Shown here in pieces: positions 1-7,417 of a stretch of 20,521 nucleotides of DNA (its first letter is position 1; each line of letters begins with the position of its first letter). Under the pieces are notes generated by a model. The model saw nothing but the letters and a program-made list of their open reading frames with translations. It did no database searches and was not told where the DNA came from. Source of the stretch: an uncultured Clostridium sp. (GTDB lineage Bacteria; Bacillota; Clostridia; Lachnospirales; Lachnospiraceae); NCBI GenBank assembly GCA_900541315.1, contig UQJF01000042.1, positions 1 to 20,521 of the forward strand, written 5' to 3'. A program made the translations under genes and the position numbers.

Positions 1-30
1 TCGGCAGCGTCAGATGTGTATAAGAGACAG
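1..30 (+). other. Nextera/Tn5 sequencing adapter (not genomic)
   Basis: The first 30 bases match the Illumina Nextera read-1 transposase adapter without its first three bases. They begin TCGGCAGCGTC and end in the 19-bp Tn5 mosaic end AGATGTGTATAAGAGACAG at 12-30. Genomic sequence starts at base 31. This is residual library adapter, not a transposon: the mosaic end sits at the contig tip preceded by the synthetic primer-landing bases. Confidence 0.97.
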
Positions 31-259
31 AAAGGGCAGCGATCTCTCTTAAGGAAGCTGTCCCTGATGCCAGATCTGCACTTTGTTCCTGCATAAATTT
101 CACAAATATCCCGCCGGCTTTACCAGACCAGGATGCAGCTACTGCTTCATTGGCAGCATTGATCACCTTTATAGTCTGGTTCTGGATCTGGTCTGCCGCT
201 TCTTCTAACAGCTTTGCCTGTTTTTTTACTGCCTGGGAATCAAAATTAATAGCTGCCAT
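31..259 (-). CDS. WXG100-family secreted protein, C-terminus cut off by contig end
   Basis: This is a small helical protein of the WXG100/ESAT-6 family, the typical substrates of type VII secretion. The visible 76 codons start MAAINFDSQA and are rich in Ala, Gln and Glu. W44-S45-G46 forms a canonical WXG turn between two amphipathic helices. Family members are about 100 residues, so roughly 25 residues are missing because the contig ends in adapter. The start codon overlaps the stop of the gene upstream (TAATG, sharing one A at 259), and GGAGG lies 8 bases before it inside that gene, so translation is probably coupled. It could instead be the N-terminus of a longer WXG/LXG-type effector, since the 3' end is unseen. 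Confidence 0.8.
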
Positions 260-579
260 TACCGCATTCCTCCAAACTTAAGCTTTCCTGCATTTCTGCT
301 TACTGTTTTCTCTGTATCCTCATATACACCGGCTAATTCCTTTAAGACCTTTTCGTAATTTCCCAGCATGGTAATAATAGCCCCGGAACTTTTCTTTAAC
401 TGCCCTGCCACTGCATAGATATCATCAGCGCTTTCTCCTGCATAAGAATCCTGCAGTTTGCGAAAATGTGCATAAGCTGCATCTGTATTTGCTGCAACAG
501 ACTTTTTTATAGAAGTGATCTCCCCTACTGCCCGCAGCAGTTCCTCTGTATTGACCCGGCTGGTCCCGTCTCCTGCCAT
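259..579 (-). CDS. WXG100-like small helical protein (YAG in place of WXG)
   Basis: This 106-residue, mostly helical protein sits between two WXG100 proteins. Its centre reads SYAGES, with Y46-A47-G48 exactly where WXG100 proteins carry W-x-G, so it looks like a WXG100 member with Trp replaced by Tyr. The N-terminal half (about 10-42) and the C-terminal half (about 52-95) are both predicted amphipathic helices, and the tail is basic (KLKFGGMR). The start follows AGGAGGT with 5 bases spacing. The stop overlaps the next gene's start by one base. It may form a heterodimer with a neighbouring WXG protein, as EsxA/EsxB-type pairs do. That role is inferred from size, position and fold. Confidence 0.7.
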   Translation of the reverse strand: MAGDGTSRVNTEELLRAVGEITSIKKSVAANTDAAYAHFRKLQDSYAGESADDIYAVAGQLKKSSGAIITMLGNYEKVLKELAGVYEDTEKTVSRNAGKLKFGGMR

Positions 580-647
580 ATTCTACCTCCTGTTAAACCT
601 GACCTCTTTGATACCGGATTTCTGCGTACTCTGTGCTTTTGCAATTC

Positions 648-956
648 TTATCCCTTTGCAGCCGCCTGGATCTGGCTGCTGATCTCTTCTTCTGCCTGCT
701 CTAACTCGTCTGCGATCCAGAGCAGTCCCTCTGACACTTCTGCATACTGGGCTGCCATTTCTGCAAGAGCAGCCCGGTCTTTCTGATAATTCTGCAGAAA
801 GCGGTCTTTTGCATCACTGCTCCAGGTGCTGCTTAAACCTTCGATCACAGCCTGGAACCGTTTCAGTTCTTTTCCCATATCAGCAGCAGAAGTTTCTATT
901 TTTTTTGCTGTTGAACGCAGCACATCCGGATCCATTTCCATTTTACTTCCTGCCAT
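648..956 (-). CDS. WXG100-family protein (WSS variant), first substrate gene after yukD
   Basis: This 102-residue helix-turn-helix hairpin protein starts MAGSKMEMDPDVL. W45-S46-S47 lies at the WXG turn, so Trp is kept and Gly is replaced by Ser. The C-terminal helix (about 48-98) is strongly acidic and Ala-rich with W80, and no clean YxxxD/E export signal was found. The RBS AGGAGGAG lies 4-5 bases before the ATG. It is the first of three tandem WXG-type genes after the ATPase and YukD genes, so it is a likely secreted substrate or partner of the machine. The gap to the next gene (580-647) holds only that gene's RBS and no other feature I can support. Confidence 0.78.
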   Translation of the reverse strand: MAGSKMEMDPDVLRSTAKKIETSAADMGKELKRFQAVIEGLSSTWSSDAKDRFLQNYQKDRAALAEMAAQYAEVSEGLLWIADELEQAEEEISSQIQAAAKG

Positions 957-992
957 GCTCTCCTCCTGTTTCTGCCTGCAGATGGTGCGTTT

Positions 993-1247
993 TTATACCA
1001 TGACCACCCGGCTGCCGTTTTTGATCCCTACTTCACGGAATGTCTCATTATCCTGGATCAGACCTTCCAGCTCAAGGGAACCAAAAACAATATTGTCCAG
1101 TCCTGCAAACAGATCATGGCCTTCTAATTCTGCTATCTGCTTCATGATCTGCTTCTTTGCTGTGCCGATCTTCATACGGTCATCTAACATAAATTCATAA
1201 GTTTTGGCATTTCCAGGTATCTCTACTTCCAAATGGATCTTACTCAT
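993..1247 (-). CDS. YukD/EsaB-like ubiquitin-fold T7SS accessory protein
   Basis: This 84-residue protein has the length and beta-grasp pattern of YukD/EsaB, cytosolic ubiquitin-like proteins encoded in Gram-positive type VII secretion loci. It has an N-terminal beta strand pair (HLEVEIPGNAKTYEFMLDD), a helix around residues 27-42 (IGTAKKQIMKQIAELEG), and C-terminal strands ending GIKNGSRVVMV, where ubiquitin-like folds have their last strand. There is no C-terminal di-glycine, as is usual for YukD. Its ATG overlaps the essC stop by 8 bases (ATGAGTAA) and uses the AAAGGAGGGG RBS inside essC. In B. subtilis yukD precedes the ATPase gene, whereas here it follows it. Assignment rests on length, fold pattern and context. 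Confidence 0.75.
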   Translation of the reverse strand: MSKIHLEVEIPGNAKTYEFMLDDRMKIGTAKKQIMKQIAELEGHDLFAGLDNIVFGSLELEGLIQDNETFREVGIKNGSRVVMV

Positions 1248-4200
1248 ATTTCCCCTCCTTTACAAAAGGTGTCATAAAGAGTACTGCTTTTCCTTCCTGT
1301 TCTGTAAATGCAGCTCCCGCCGGATAGGTCCTGCTTCGCTCAGAAGGTGTTACTTCATAATCAAAAATTCCCTGTTCATCAAAAGCTCCTCCAAGGTGGA
1401 TTCCCTGTTTCCAGCTGCCAAACTGACGAAGCGCCCTGTAACCGGCCAGTTCTTCATATTCTCTTGGGGACAGAGCCATAAAGAAATGCAGTTTATGTTC
1501 CATTCCCTTTTCAAATACAGTTTCAAGAACCTCGCTTACATCAAAATCTTCACTGTACACAGCTTCCATAAACTCTGATGCACTGTTAATGAGGAGAACG
1601 ATGCGTCTGTAATCCTTTAAAGCAGTCTGGACCAAAGCACCTGTCTGTCTGGCATCATATACAAGTTCGTTGCGTTCTCCCAGCTGTAAAAGCAGTACAT
1701 TTTCCATAAAATGGTAAAGTTCTTCTTTGTCTGTCATGTAACCGTCCAGCTCATTTTTTCTGGAAAATTCTTCCAGTTCCTTTAAGCATCCATCAAACAC
1801 ATAAACCTCTGCCCCTTTTTTCTTCATCTGTAAGGCAGTATATTTTAAGAAATTGGTCTTTCCTGTTTTTCCGGATCCACAGACTGTAAAGCATAAGGTC
1901 TGATCCATGTCACAGGTCTGAAACATTCCTTCCTGTTCACCCATTACAAAGGTGTTATCTGGCAAATCCCGGAAATTGATCTTTTCCAGAAATTCCCCAC
2001 TGTCGGTCATTGTAAGGTCTGTTCCCAGTTTTCTCGCCCCGGATATGCCATTTTCTGTCAATGGCTTTAATTTTTCCCGGATCGCCAGCATCATGCTTTC
2101 TCCCTGGGATGCCTTTACAGGAAGAGCTGCCTGGAATTCCAGCGGAACCCCTTCTTTGATCAGGCCTCTGCCTGTGGTCCGGTCATCTGGAAGGATTTCT
2201 GAACGCATGCCGATAACACTGTCATACTCAAACCTGTCTGCCAGCTGAAGTCCGATGCCCTTTGTTATATTCTGTAAAATGCGGCTTCGGATATCTCCGG
2301 AATTATTGCAGGTAATAATAAGATAAATACCATAACTTGCCCCTTCTCTGGAAAGCTGGATCAATGTACTCTCATATTGCTCATAACTGTCAGAGAAAGC
2401 CGGATAATTATCAATGACCAGGAAAATGGCCGGGACATCACTGTAGCTTTCACGATAATCCCTGTAAGAGCCCATTCCTTTCTGGGAAAATGACTTCTTC
2501 CGTCTGTCTAATTCTTCCTCTGCGAAGCTCATCATCATCTGGATCTTCTCATCATCCCCTTCCATACAGATACAGCCTGTATGAGGAAGACCTGCAAAAG
2601 CTGTCATAGTACGGCTGGAAAAATCCGCAATATAGAAGTTCACCTGTTTTGCCGTATAATGAAAAGCTGCACCATAAAGGATCGTCTGCACCAGAGAGGT
2701 CTTTCCGGAACCTGCCGAACCGCAGATCAGCAAATGCCCATCTCTTATAAAGTCCAGATAAACCGGGAACTGTCTCTGGTTTTGTGGATCGTCTGCAAGA
2801 CCAACCGGTAATTTTATCTGCTTTTCATCCCAGGTAAGCTCCAGATCATCCAGATAAAAAAGTCCCGGAAGAGGCGGCAGCCAGATCTGACGGAGAGGTT
2901 TGATGTGATTTTCCTCTGCCAGATTTGCCGCATACTGTACCATAGCATCTAACTGGGTGAATTTCTTCACATTGTCCCCTTTTTTCTTCTTTTTCTTCTT
3001 AACTGCCTCTGGCTTGCCTGTCAGTCCGATGATAACTGCCTTTGCCTTGCTGTCATCATTAAATGGTACTTCCGGTGTATAAGGTGCTCCTGACCAGCCG
3101 GACTGGAATTCATCAAATATCTCATCATTGCCTACCTGTAAAAATCCCCGTCCTGTTCCAGTAATATAGGCTGCATCTGTGCGCTTTAACATTTCATTGG
3201 AATCCTGTTTGTCTGCCACCCGCAGACAAATGCGGAAACGTGTATTGCTCCAGATCTCATCATCTACTACGCCGCTTGGTTTCTGGGTAGCAAGGATCAG
3301 ATTGATGCCTAAAGAACGTCCTACACGGGCTGCTGAAACCAGTGCCCGGACGAAATCAGGCTGCTCTTTTTTAAGCTCTGCAAACTCATCAGCAATGATC
3401 AGCAGATGAGGCATAGGCTCTTCCGCTTCCCCATTCCTGTAAAGCTCAATATAGGCGTCAATGTGCTTGATCTTATATTCATTGAAAATGCGCTGTCTCC
3501 GCTTGATCTCTGCGTTAATAGAAAGGAGCGCCCTGGTAGTCTGGTTTCCTCCCAGGTTGGTGATCACACCAGCCAGATGAGGAAGCCCGATAAAGCTTTG
3601 GGCCATGCCGCCGCCTTTGTAATCAATAAGGATAAAAGCCACCTCATGAGGATGATAATTTAACACAAGACTTAAAATATAGGTCTGCAGTGTCTCTGAC
3701 TTTCCACTTCCTGTAGTACCTGCCACCAGACCATGGGGACCATGGTATTTTTCATGGATATCCAGGTACACCGGCTGTTCTCCCGCCTTCTGGCCAATAA
3801 GAGAACGCATACTTTCATACGTACGGTTTTCCAGCCATTTATGGTACATATCCAGATCTTCCACCCTGGAAGTCTTATACATATCTAAAAAGGTAAGCAT
3901 ATCCGGGATTGCTGCATTAGAAGCATTTTCCCGTACCTTAAAATTGGAAAGCTGTCTGGAAAATACATCCATTTCAGATAAATTCACGCTGTCAAAGGCA
4001 ATGCCGGCCATTTCTTCAAATTTAGATAACGTACTGTAACAGCCACAGTAATCCTTTTCCCACTGTACAATGGTATTACAGTGAGAAGGCAGCTTATCAA
4101 TGGCATCTGCGCTAAAGATCACACTAAGTCCTGCATTCTTTGATGGATCTAAAAGATACTTGGAAACAGGCTCGCCTTCGATCATGGAAATATCACTGAT

Positions 4201-5838
4201 AAATACTACATAATGAGGAAGGACTTTTTCCTCTTCTTCCCTGTTTTTCTGGTTTTCCCCTGCTTCTAACCGCTCTCTGATCACATCCGATAAATAATAC
4301 ATTACATCGCCCATAGCTCTTGGATCGCAGACGATCATACGAAGTTTCCCATCAGGGGTATAGGTATGTGGCAGCCAGCGGGTGTATTCCATTTTCTCAA
4401 GGTCTCTTCCTGGAAATACATAGCACATGCGTACATCTGTATATGGATGCAGAGCCGTGATCTGCAGGGCTAAGAGCCGCATCAGCTGATCCCGTTTTTC
4501 CTCATCCCCGCTTACCACACCTAACAGCCGGTGCTCATAAAGTGAAACAGCTGCCGGAACCTGATGGAGTGTTTTAAACTTCTCCTGAATTTCCTCCATG
4601 TGATCATTTAAAGGATCATGTTCACTTCCCAGATCTTCTTTTGCCCCTTCAATCCCATTTGGCGAAGGCATATCACCGGTTCCCAGGCGAAGGGAAAGGA
4701 AGTCCTCATGGGTGCTGCTTTTTTCCCAGAGCCGTCTGGTATTAGATGTAGTAAATTCCAGAAGTTCTTTTGATGAAGGATACTGTTCTGCCAGTACCAG
4801 ACGGTTGTATTCTGTCTTATTTTTCAGCTTTTCTTCCACCCGGACCATGTACTCTAAATATTTGCTGACCCGGTTAGATTCTGACTCTTTTTCTTCTTTT
4901 TTATTGTAGGCAGAATTAACTACCGCCCATATAGCCCCGATCCCGGCTGCTCCTAAAGACATGCAGATACTTCCTGCGCCAAAGCCGTCACTGGTCATAG
5001 CTGCTGCCAGTGCAATGGGAATCACCATGGTAAAAGAAGGACCTATGGTGAAGATTAAAGGCTGGCGTTTCTGCTGCTGTTTTTTAGGGCATTTTTCAAT
5101 AGAAATCGTCTCTTTATCCAGATTTAAAAGCTTTCGCGGAGTGCGCAGGAAATACACATCCTCTGTGTCTGCATCTTCTGCAGGCTCATCTTCAAAATGT
5201 GGGATCTCCACTGCCTTTAATTCCCGTATCTTACACTGCCCATCTGGATCATTGATCGCCAGGAGATTATTCAGATACACGATCTTAAGGCCCACTACAT
5301 AAATAATGTCACCGTAATGCAGCCTTGTTTTTTCTGTTACCAGCCTGCCGTTTAAAAACGTACCATTTACACTGTTTTTATCAGTTATGTAAGCAGCTCC
5401 TGATTCAAAGGTGATCTCTGCATGGGTTCCTGTTACAAAACGGTTTTTGTATACAATATTGCAAAGGTCATCACTGCCTATCTCCAGTTTGAAAATACTC
5501 CCTTCTTTCAGCATATATTTTTCAAAATTTACATTTTCCTTCTGGACCTGGTCGATCTTAACAGAAAAATACAGCTCTGTTTTTCGTACCATTCCTTCGA
5601 TCACAGTTCCATCTTCCAGATCAGCGCTTTCTACCGGATTCCCTTTTAAGATCAGTGAATACTGGGAAGAATCCCGCAGCCGCCAGTGTCCGTCCCACAC
5701 TTCCACGTTTAAAATCAGTTCGTCTTTTAATCCGCTGACATAAGGGCGTATGGCAACAGGAAAATTGCGGTTGTCTACATTGGGAAAATAATTTTCCGAG
5801 AAACCATTTTCAAAGAAAACGGTCATAAGTAATGCCAT
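1240..5838 (-). CDS. essC: EssC/YukBA-type T7SS ATPase with N-terminal FHA domain
   Basis: This is the membrane-bound FtsK/SpoIIIE-family motor that powers type VII secretion. From the chosen start the protein is 1532 residues. It has a beta-rich N-terminus, then an FHA domain at about 117-190 (TGTHAEI, then NSVNGTFLNG). Two adjacent membrane helices lie at about 262-306, followed by a long linker and three P-loop ATPase domains. D1 has GTTGSGKS (K713) and Walker B LLIIADE (D817, E818). D2 has GSAGSGKT (K1046) and LVIDN (D1143, with Asn in place of Glu). D3 has GSGKTGKT (K1327) and a degenerate Walker B (VLLINS). A run of seven Lys (947-953) links D1 and D2. The start at 5838 is chosen because AAAGGAGG lies 7 bases upstream; the in-frame ATG at 5868 lies inside the previous gene and lacks an RBS. 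Confidence 0.95.
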   Translation of the reverse strand: MALLMTVFFENGFSENYFPNVDNRNFPVAIRPYVSGLKDELILNVEVWDGHWRLRDSSQYSLILKGNPVESADLEDGTVIEGMVRKTELYFSVKIDQVQKENVNFEKYMLKEGSIFKLEIGSDDLCNIVYKNRFVTGTHAEITFESGAAYITDKNSVNGTFLNGRLVTEKTRLHYGDIIYVVGLKIVYLNNLLAINDPDGQCKIRELKAVEIPHFEDEPAEDADTEDVYFLRTPRKLLNLDKETISIEKCPKKQQQKRQPLIFTIGPSFTMVIPIALAAAMTSDGFGAGSICMSLGAAGIGAIWAVVNSAYNKKEEKESESNRVSKYLEYMVRVEEKLKNKTEYNRLVLAEQYPSSKELLEFTTSNTRRLWEKSSTHEDFLSLRLGTGDMPSPNGIEGAKEDLGSEHDPLNDHMEEIQEKFKTLHQVPAAVSLYEHRLLGVVSGDEEKRDQLMRLLALQITALHPYTDVRMCYVFPGRDLEKMEYTRWLPHTYTPDGKLRMIVCDPRAMGDVMYYLSDVIRERLEAGENQKNREEEEKVLPHYVVFISDISMIEGEPVSKYLLDPSKNAGLSVIFSADAIDKLPSHCNTIVQWEKDYCGCYSTLSKFEEMAGIAFDSVNLSEMDVFSRQLSNFKVRENASNAAIPDMLTFLDMYKTSRVEDLDMYHKWLENRTYESMRSLIGQKAGEQPVYLDIHEKYHGPHGLVAGTTGSGKSETLQTYILSLVLNYHPHEVAFILIDYKGGGMAQSFIGLPHLAGVITNLGGNQTTRALLSINAEIKRRQRIFNEYKIKHIDAYIELYRNGEAEEPMPHLLIIADEFAELKKEQPDFVRALVSAARVGRSLGINLILATQKPSGVVDDEIWSNTRFRICLRVADKQDSNEMLKRTDAAYITGTGRGFLQVGNDEIFDEFQSGWSGAPYTPEVPFNDDSKAKAVIIGLTGKPEAVKKKKKKKGDNVKKFTQLDAMVQYAANLAEENHIKPLRQIWLPPLPGLFYLDDLELTWDEKQIKLPVGLADDPQNQRQFPVYLDFIRDGHLLICGSAGSGKTSLVQTILYGAAFHYTAKQVNFYIADFSSRTMTAFAGLPHTGCICMEGDDEKIQMMMSFAEEELDRRKKSFSQKGMGSYRDYRESYSDVPAIFLVIDNYPAFSDSYEQYESTLIQLSREGASYGIYLIITCNNSGDIRSRILQNITKGIGLQLADRFEYDSVIGMRSEILPDDRTTGRGLIKEGVPLEFQAALPVKASQGESMMLAIREKLKPLTENGISGARKLGTDLTMTDSGEFLEKINFRDLPDNTFVMGEQEGMFQTCDMDQTLCFTVCGSGKTGKTNFLKYTALQMKKKGAEVYVFDGCLKELEEFSRKNELDGYMTDKEELYHFMENVLLLQLGERNELVYDARQTGALVQTALKDYRRIVLLINSASEFMEAVYSEDFDVSEVLETVFEKGMEHKLHFFMALSPREYEELAGYRALRQFGSWKQGIHLGGAFDEQGIFDYEVTPSERSRTYPAGAAFTEQEGKAVLFMTPFVKEGKYE

Positions 5839-5851
5839 AGATCTTCCTCCT

Positions 5852-6976
5852 TTAATATGTGTTATCAAGGATACTTGCTGTTACTTCTTCCAGCGGCTCT
5901 TCATATGAAGGTTTCATAGTTGCGTAAACAGCGACCAGATATTCCCCTTCTAACGGAAGCATCATAATAGATGTAGACGCCATGACACCTTCCTCCTGAT
6001 CTGTAATACTGCTTATATCAAAGGAGATATATTCGCTGCAGTAAACATCCCGTCCAGATTCTGTGGTCATCTTATATACCTGCTTGTCATTCATGCCAAA
6101 CACGTATTCCTCCATAACATGTATAAGATCTGTAGGATCTGTGCTTTCTGTCATGTAATTCATATCGTCCTGTGTGCTTCCTAAAACATAAACAAAGGAA
6201 AAATCTCCCTTTTCCACACTGCCATATTTTAAGTAGACACCGCCATCTGCATATGCCTCTTCAAAGCTTTCCGGATAAAATACATCGTAGCCTAATACCT
6301 GTTTTGCGGCCATAAGATCACAGTCCGTACCAAATACACCACCCTTTTTGCCTCCAAAAAACAGTACCAGACAGATAACAAGCACAACTGTCACAGCCAC
6401 ACCACCTATTGCCAACGGCAGTACCGGAAGCTTCTTTCCCGGCTGTATATCTGCTTTTCTTCCTGCGCCCATAGTTGTTTCTTTTACTGCCTTTTTAGCC
6501 TCTGCTTTAGCCGCTTCTTTAGCTGCTTTTTTCTCTGCTGCCCGTTCTTTTGCTTCCCTTTTTCTTTCTTCCGCTCTCTCTGCCTCTTCCTGTTTTGCCT
6601 GGGCCTTTTCCTGGACAACCCGTTCTCTGGCCCGCTTTTCTTCTTCACGTTTTTCCTGGATCCGGCGTTCTTCTTCACGCCTTACCTCTTCCTGCTTTCT
6701 TTTGGCTTCTTCTGCCATTTCCTGAGCTCTTCTTGCTCTGGCCTCCGCTTCTTCTGCCTCCTGTTTTACCCGTCTGGCCTCTTCTTCTGCCTGGCGTCTG
6801 TCTTCTTCCTGTCTGGCTTTCTGACGTCTGGCCTCTTCCTCTAAGCGCCGGATCTCCGCTTCCATTTCTGCTTTTTTCCGGCTCATTTCTTCTCTTCGTT
6901 CCTGTTCTGCCTGCTCTTCCTGCTGCTTTTTCCTCCTGGTAGCAAATAAAGCATCTGCTTCGTTCCGATCTGCCAT
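5852..6976 (-). CDS. Coiled-coil single-pass membrane protein of the T7SS locus
   Basis: This 374-residue protein has three parts. Residues 17-165 are an unbroken highly charged Glu/Arg/Lys/Ala stretch, predicted to be a long cytoplasmic coiled coil. Residues 184-207 are one hydrophobic helix (LPLAIGGVAVTVVLVICLVL). The last 165 or so residues are an acidic, probably extracellular alpha/beta domain (VFYPESFEE near its start). The topology resembles EssB/YukC (cytoplasmic domain, one helix, outer domain), but no kinase-like fold is evident. The start at 6976 has GAGGAG 7 bases upstream; an upstream in-frame ATG at 7006 has no RBS. Its stop is part of the essC RBS (TAAAGGAGG), so the two are tightly coupled. 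Its exact function is unknown; a structural or adaptor role in the secretion machine is inferred from position. Confidence 0.75.
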   Translation of the reverse strand: MADRNEADALFATRRKKQQEEQAEQERREEMSRKKAEMEAEIRRLEEEARRQKARQEEDRRQAEEEARRVKQEAEEAEARARRAQEMAEEAKRKQEEVRREEERRIQEKREEEKRARERVVQEKAQAKQEEAERAEERKREAKERAAEKKAAKEAAKAEAKKAVKETTMGAGRKADIQPGKKLPVLPLAIGGVAVTVVLVICLVLFFGGKKGGVFGTDCDLMAAKQVLGYDVFYPESFEEAYADGGVYLKYGSVEKGDFSFVYVLGSTQDDMNYMTESTDPTDLIHVMEEYVFGMNDKQVYKMTTESGRDVYCSEYISFDISSITDQEEGVMASTSIMMLPLEGEYLVAVYATMKPSYEEPLEEVTASILDNTY

Positions 6977-7025
6977 ACTCCTTCTCCTCTCTTTTCTTCT
7001 GACCATGTGTAATCCCCGAAAGCTG

Positions 7026-7277
7026 TCACCGGCCGTTTAAATGTTCCCGCTCTGCCATAGAAAGGATCTCATCATGGCTCAGCTCCACATTTCCAAAACG
7101 TACAAAGATCCCATTTGTCACTGCGCTGTTCCACACCTTTGGGTCTGTAAGGGTACGAAACCGTATTTTATCCACATAAGGCTTCATATCTAAAAGCAGC
7201 CGGCTTCCTGATATAAAGTCGATCTGCAGGATATAAGGTTCTAAGGGCTTAACAGCCAAAATATACTTTCTCTCCAC
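7026..7277 (-). CDS. DUF2442-like small protein, first gene of the T7SS operon
   Basis: This 83-residue protein has the pattern of DUF2442 proteins: a beta hairpin (PLEPYILQIDFISGSRLLLDMKPY), a stretch resembling the family's 'F..L.D...F' segment (RFRTLTDPKVWNSAV), then a short strand with the 'G..V.F.N.ELS.DEI' ending. DUF2442 has no settled function, and some members occur with small toxin-antitoxin-like partners. The start is GTG at 7277, with AAGGAGG 6 bases upstream. The overlapping ATG two bases upstream is in another frame. It lies 49 bases before the coiled-coil gene, in the same direction. No partner gene of the toxin type is visible. Family assignment is from remembered pattern only. 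Confidence 0.65.
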   Translation of the reverse strand: MERKYILAVKPLEPYILQIDFISGSRLLLDMKPYVDKIRFRTLTDPKVWNSAVTNGIFVRFGNVELSHDEILSMAEREHLNGR

Positions 7278-7304
7278 ATGAGTCCTCCTTCCAGATACAA
7301 TGTA

Positions 7305-7351
7305 CTCTCGGAATCTTTTTGTACTTGATTTTGCAGAAGAGACTCCGAAAG
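7305..7351 (-). promoter_or_regulatory. Interrupted inverted repeat in the T7SS operon leader/promoter region
   Basis: Two 11-base arms, CTCTCGGAATC (7305-7315) and GACTCCGAAAG (7341-7351), are inverted copies separated by 25 bases; the stem has two G-U pairs in RNA. They lie between the luxR terminator (ending at 7358) and the DUF2442 RBS, the only place for the secretion operon's promoter. I found no convincing -35/-10 pair, which would suit an activator-dependent promoter. It may be an operator for the adjacent MalT-like regulator or a leader hairpin; neither is shown. Confidence 0.35.
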
Positions 7352-7357
7352 GATATT

Positions 7358-7391
7358 AAAAAATCCACCGTACATTTACTGTACGATGGAT
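7358..7391 (-). terminator. Rho-independent terminator of the MalT-like regulator gene
   Basis: Read on the minus strand, the stem arms ATCCATCGTACA and TGTACGGTGGAT pair over 12 bp with one G-U, around a 5-base loop, and are followed directly by TTTTTT (7363-7358). It lies 27 bases after the regulator's stop codon and separates that gene from the secretion operon. Confidence 0.88.
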
Positions 7392-7417
7392 CTTCTTAAA
7401 AACATATTAACTAAAGG

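Noticed and set aside
12..30. Tn5 mosaic end as evidence of a natural transposon insertion
   Set aside because: It is preceded by the synthetic Nextera primer bases and sits at the contig tip, so it is adapter.
2985..3002. Lys-codon run in essC as a frameshift or slippage site
   Set aside because: AAG/AAA codons are mixed, the frame continues with intact domains on both sides, and a Lys-rich linker is plausible.
6348..6942. Long ORFs antisense to, or in another frame of, the coiled-coil gene
   Set aside because: They are by-products of the repetitive Glu/Arg/Lys codon pattern and have no RBS.
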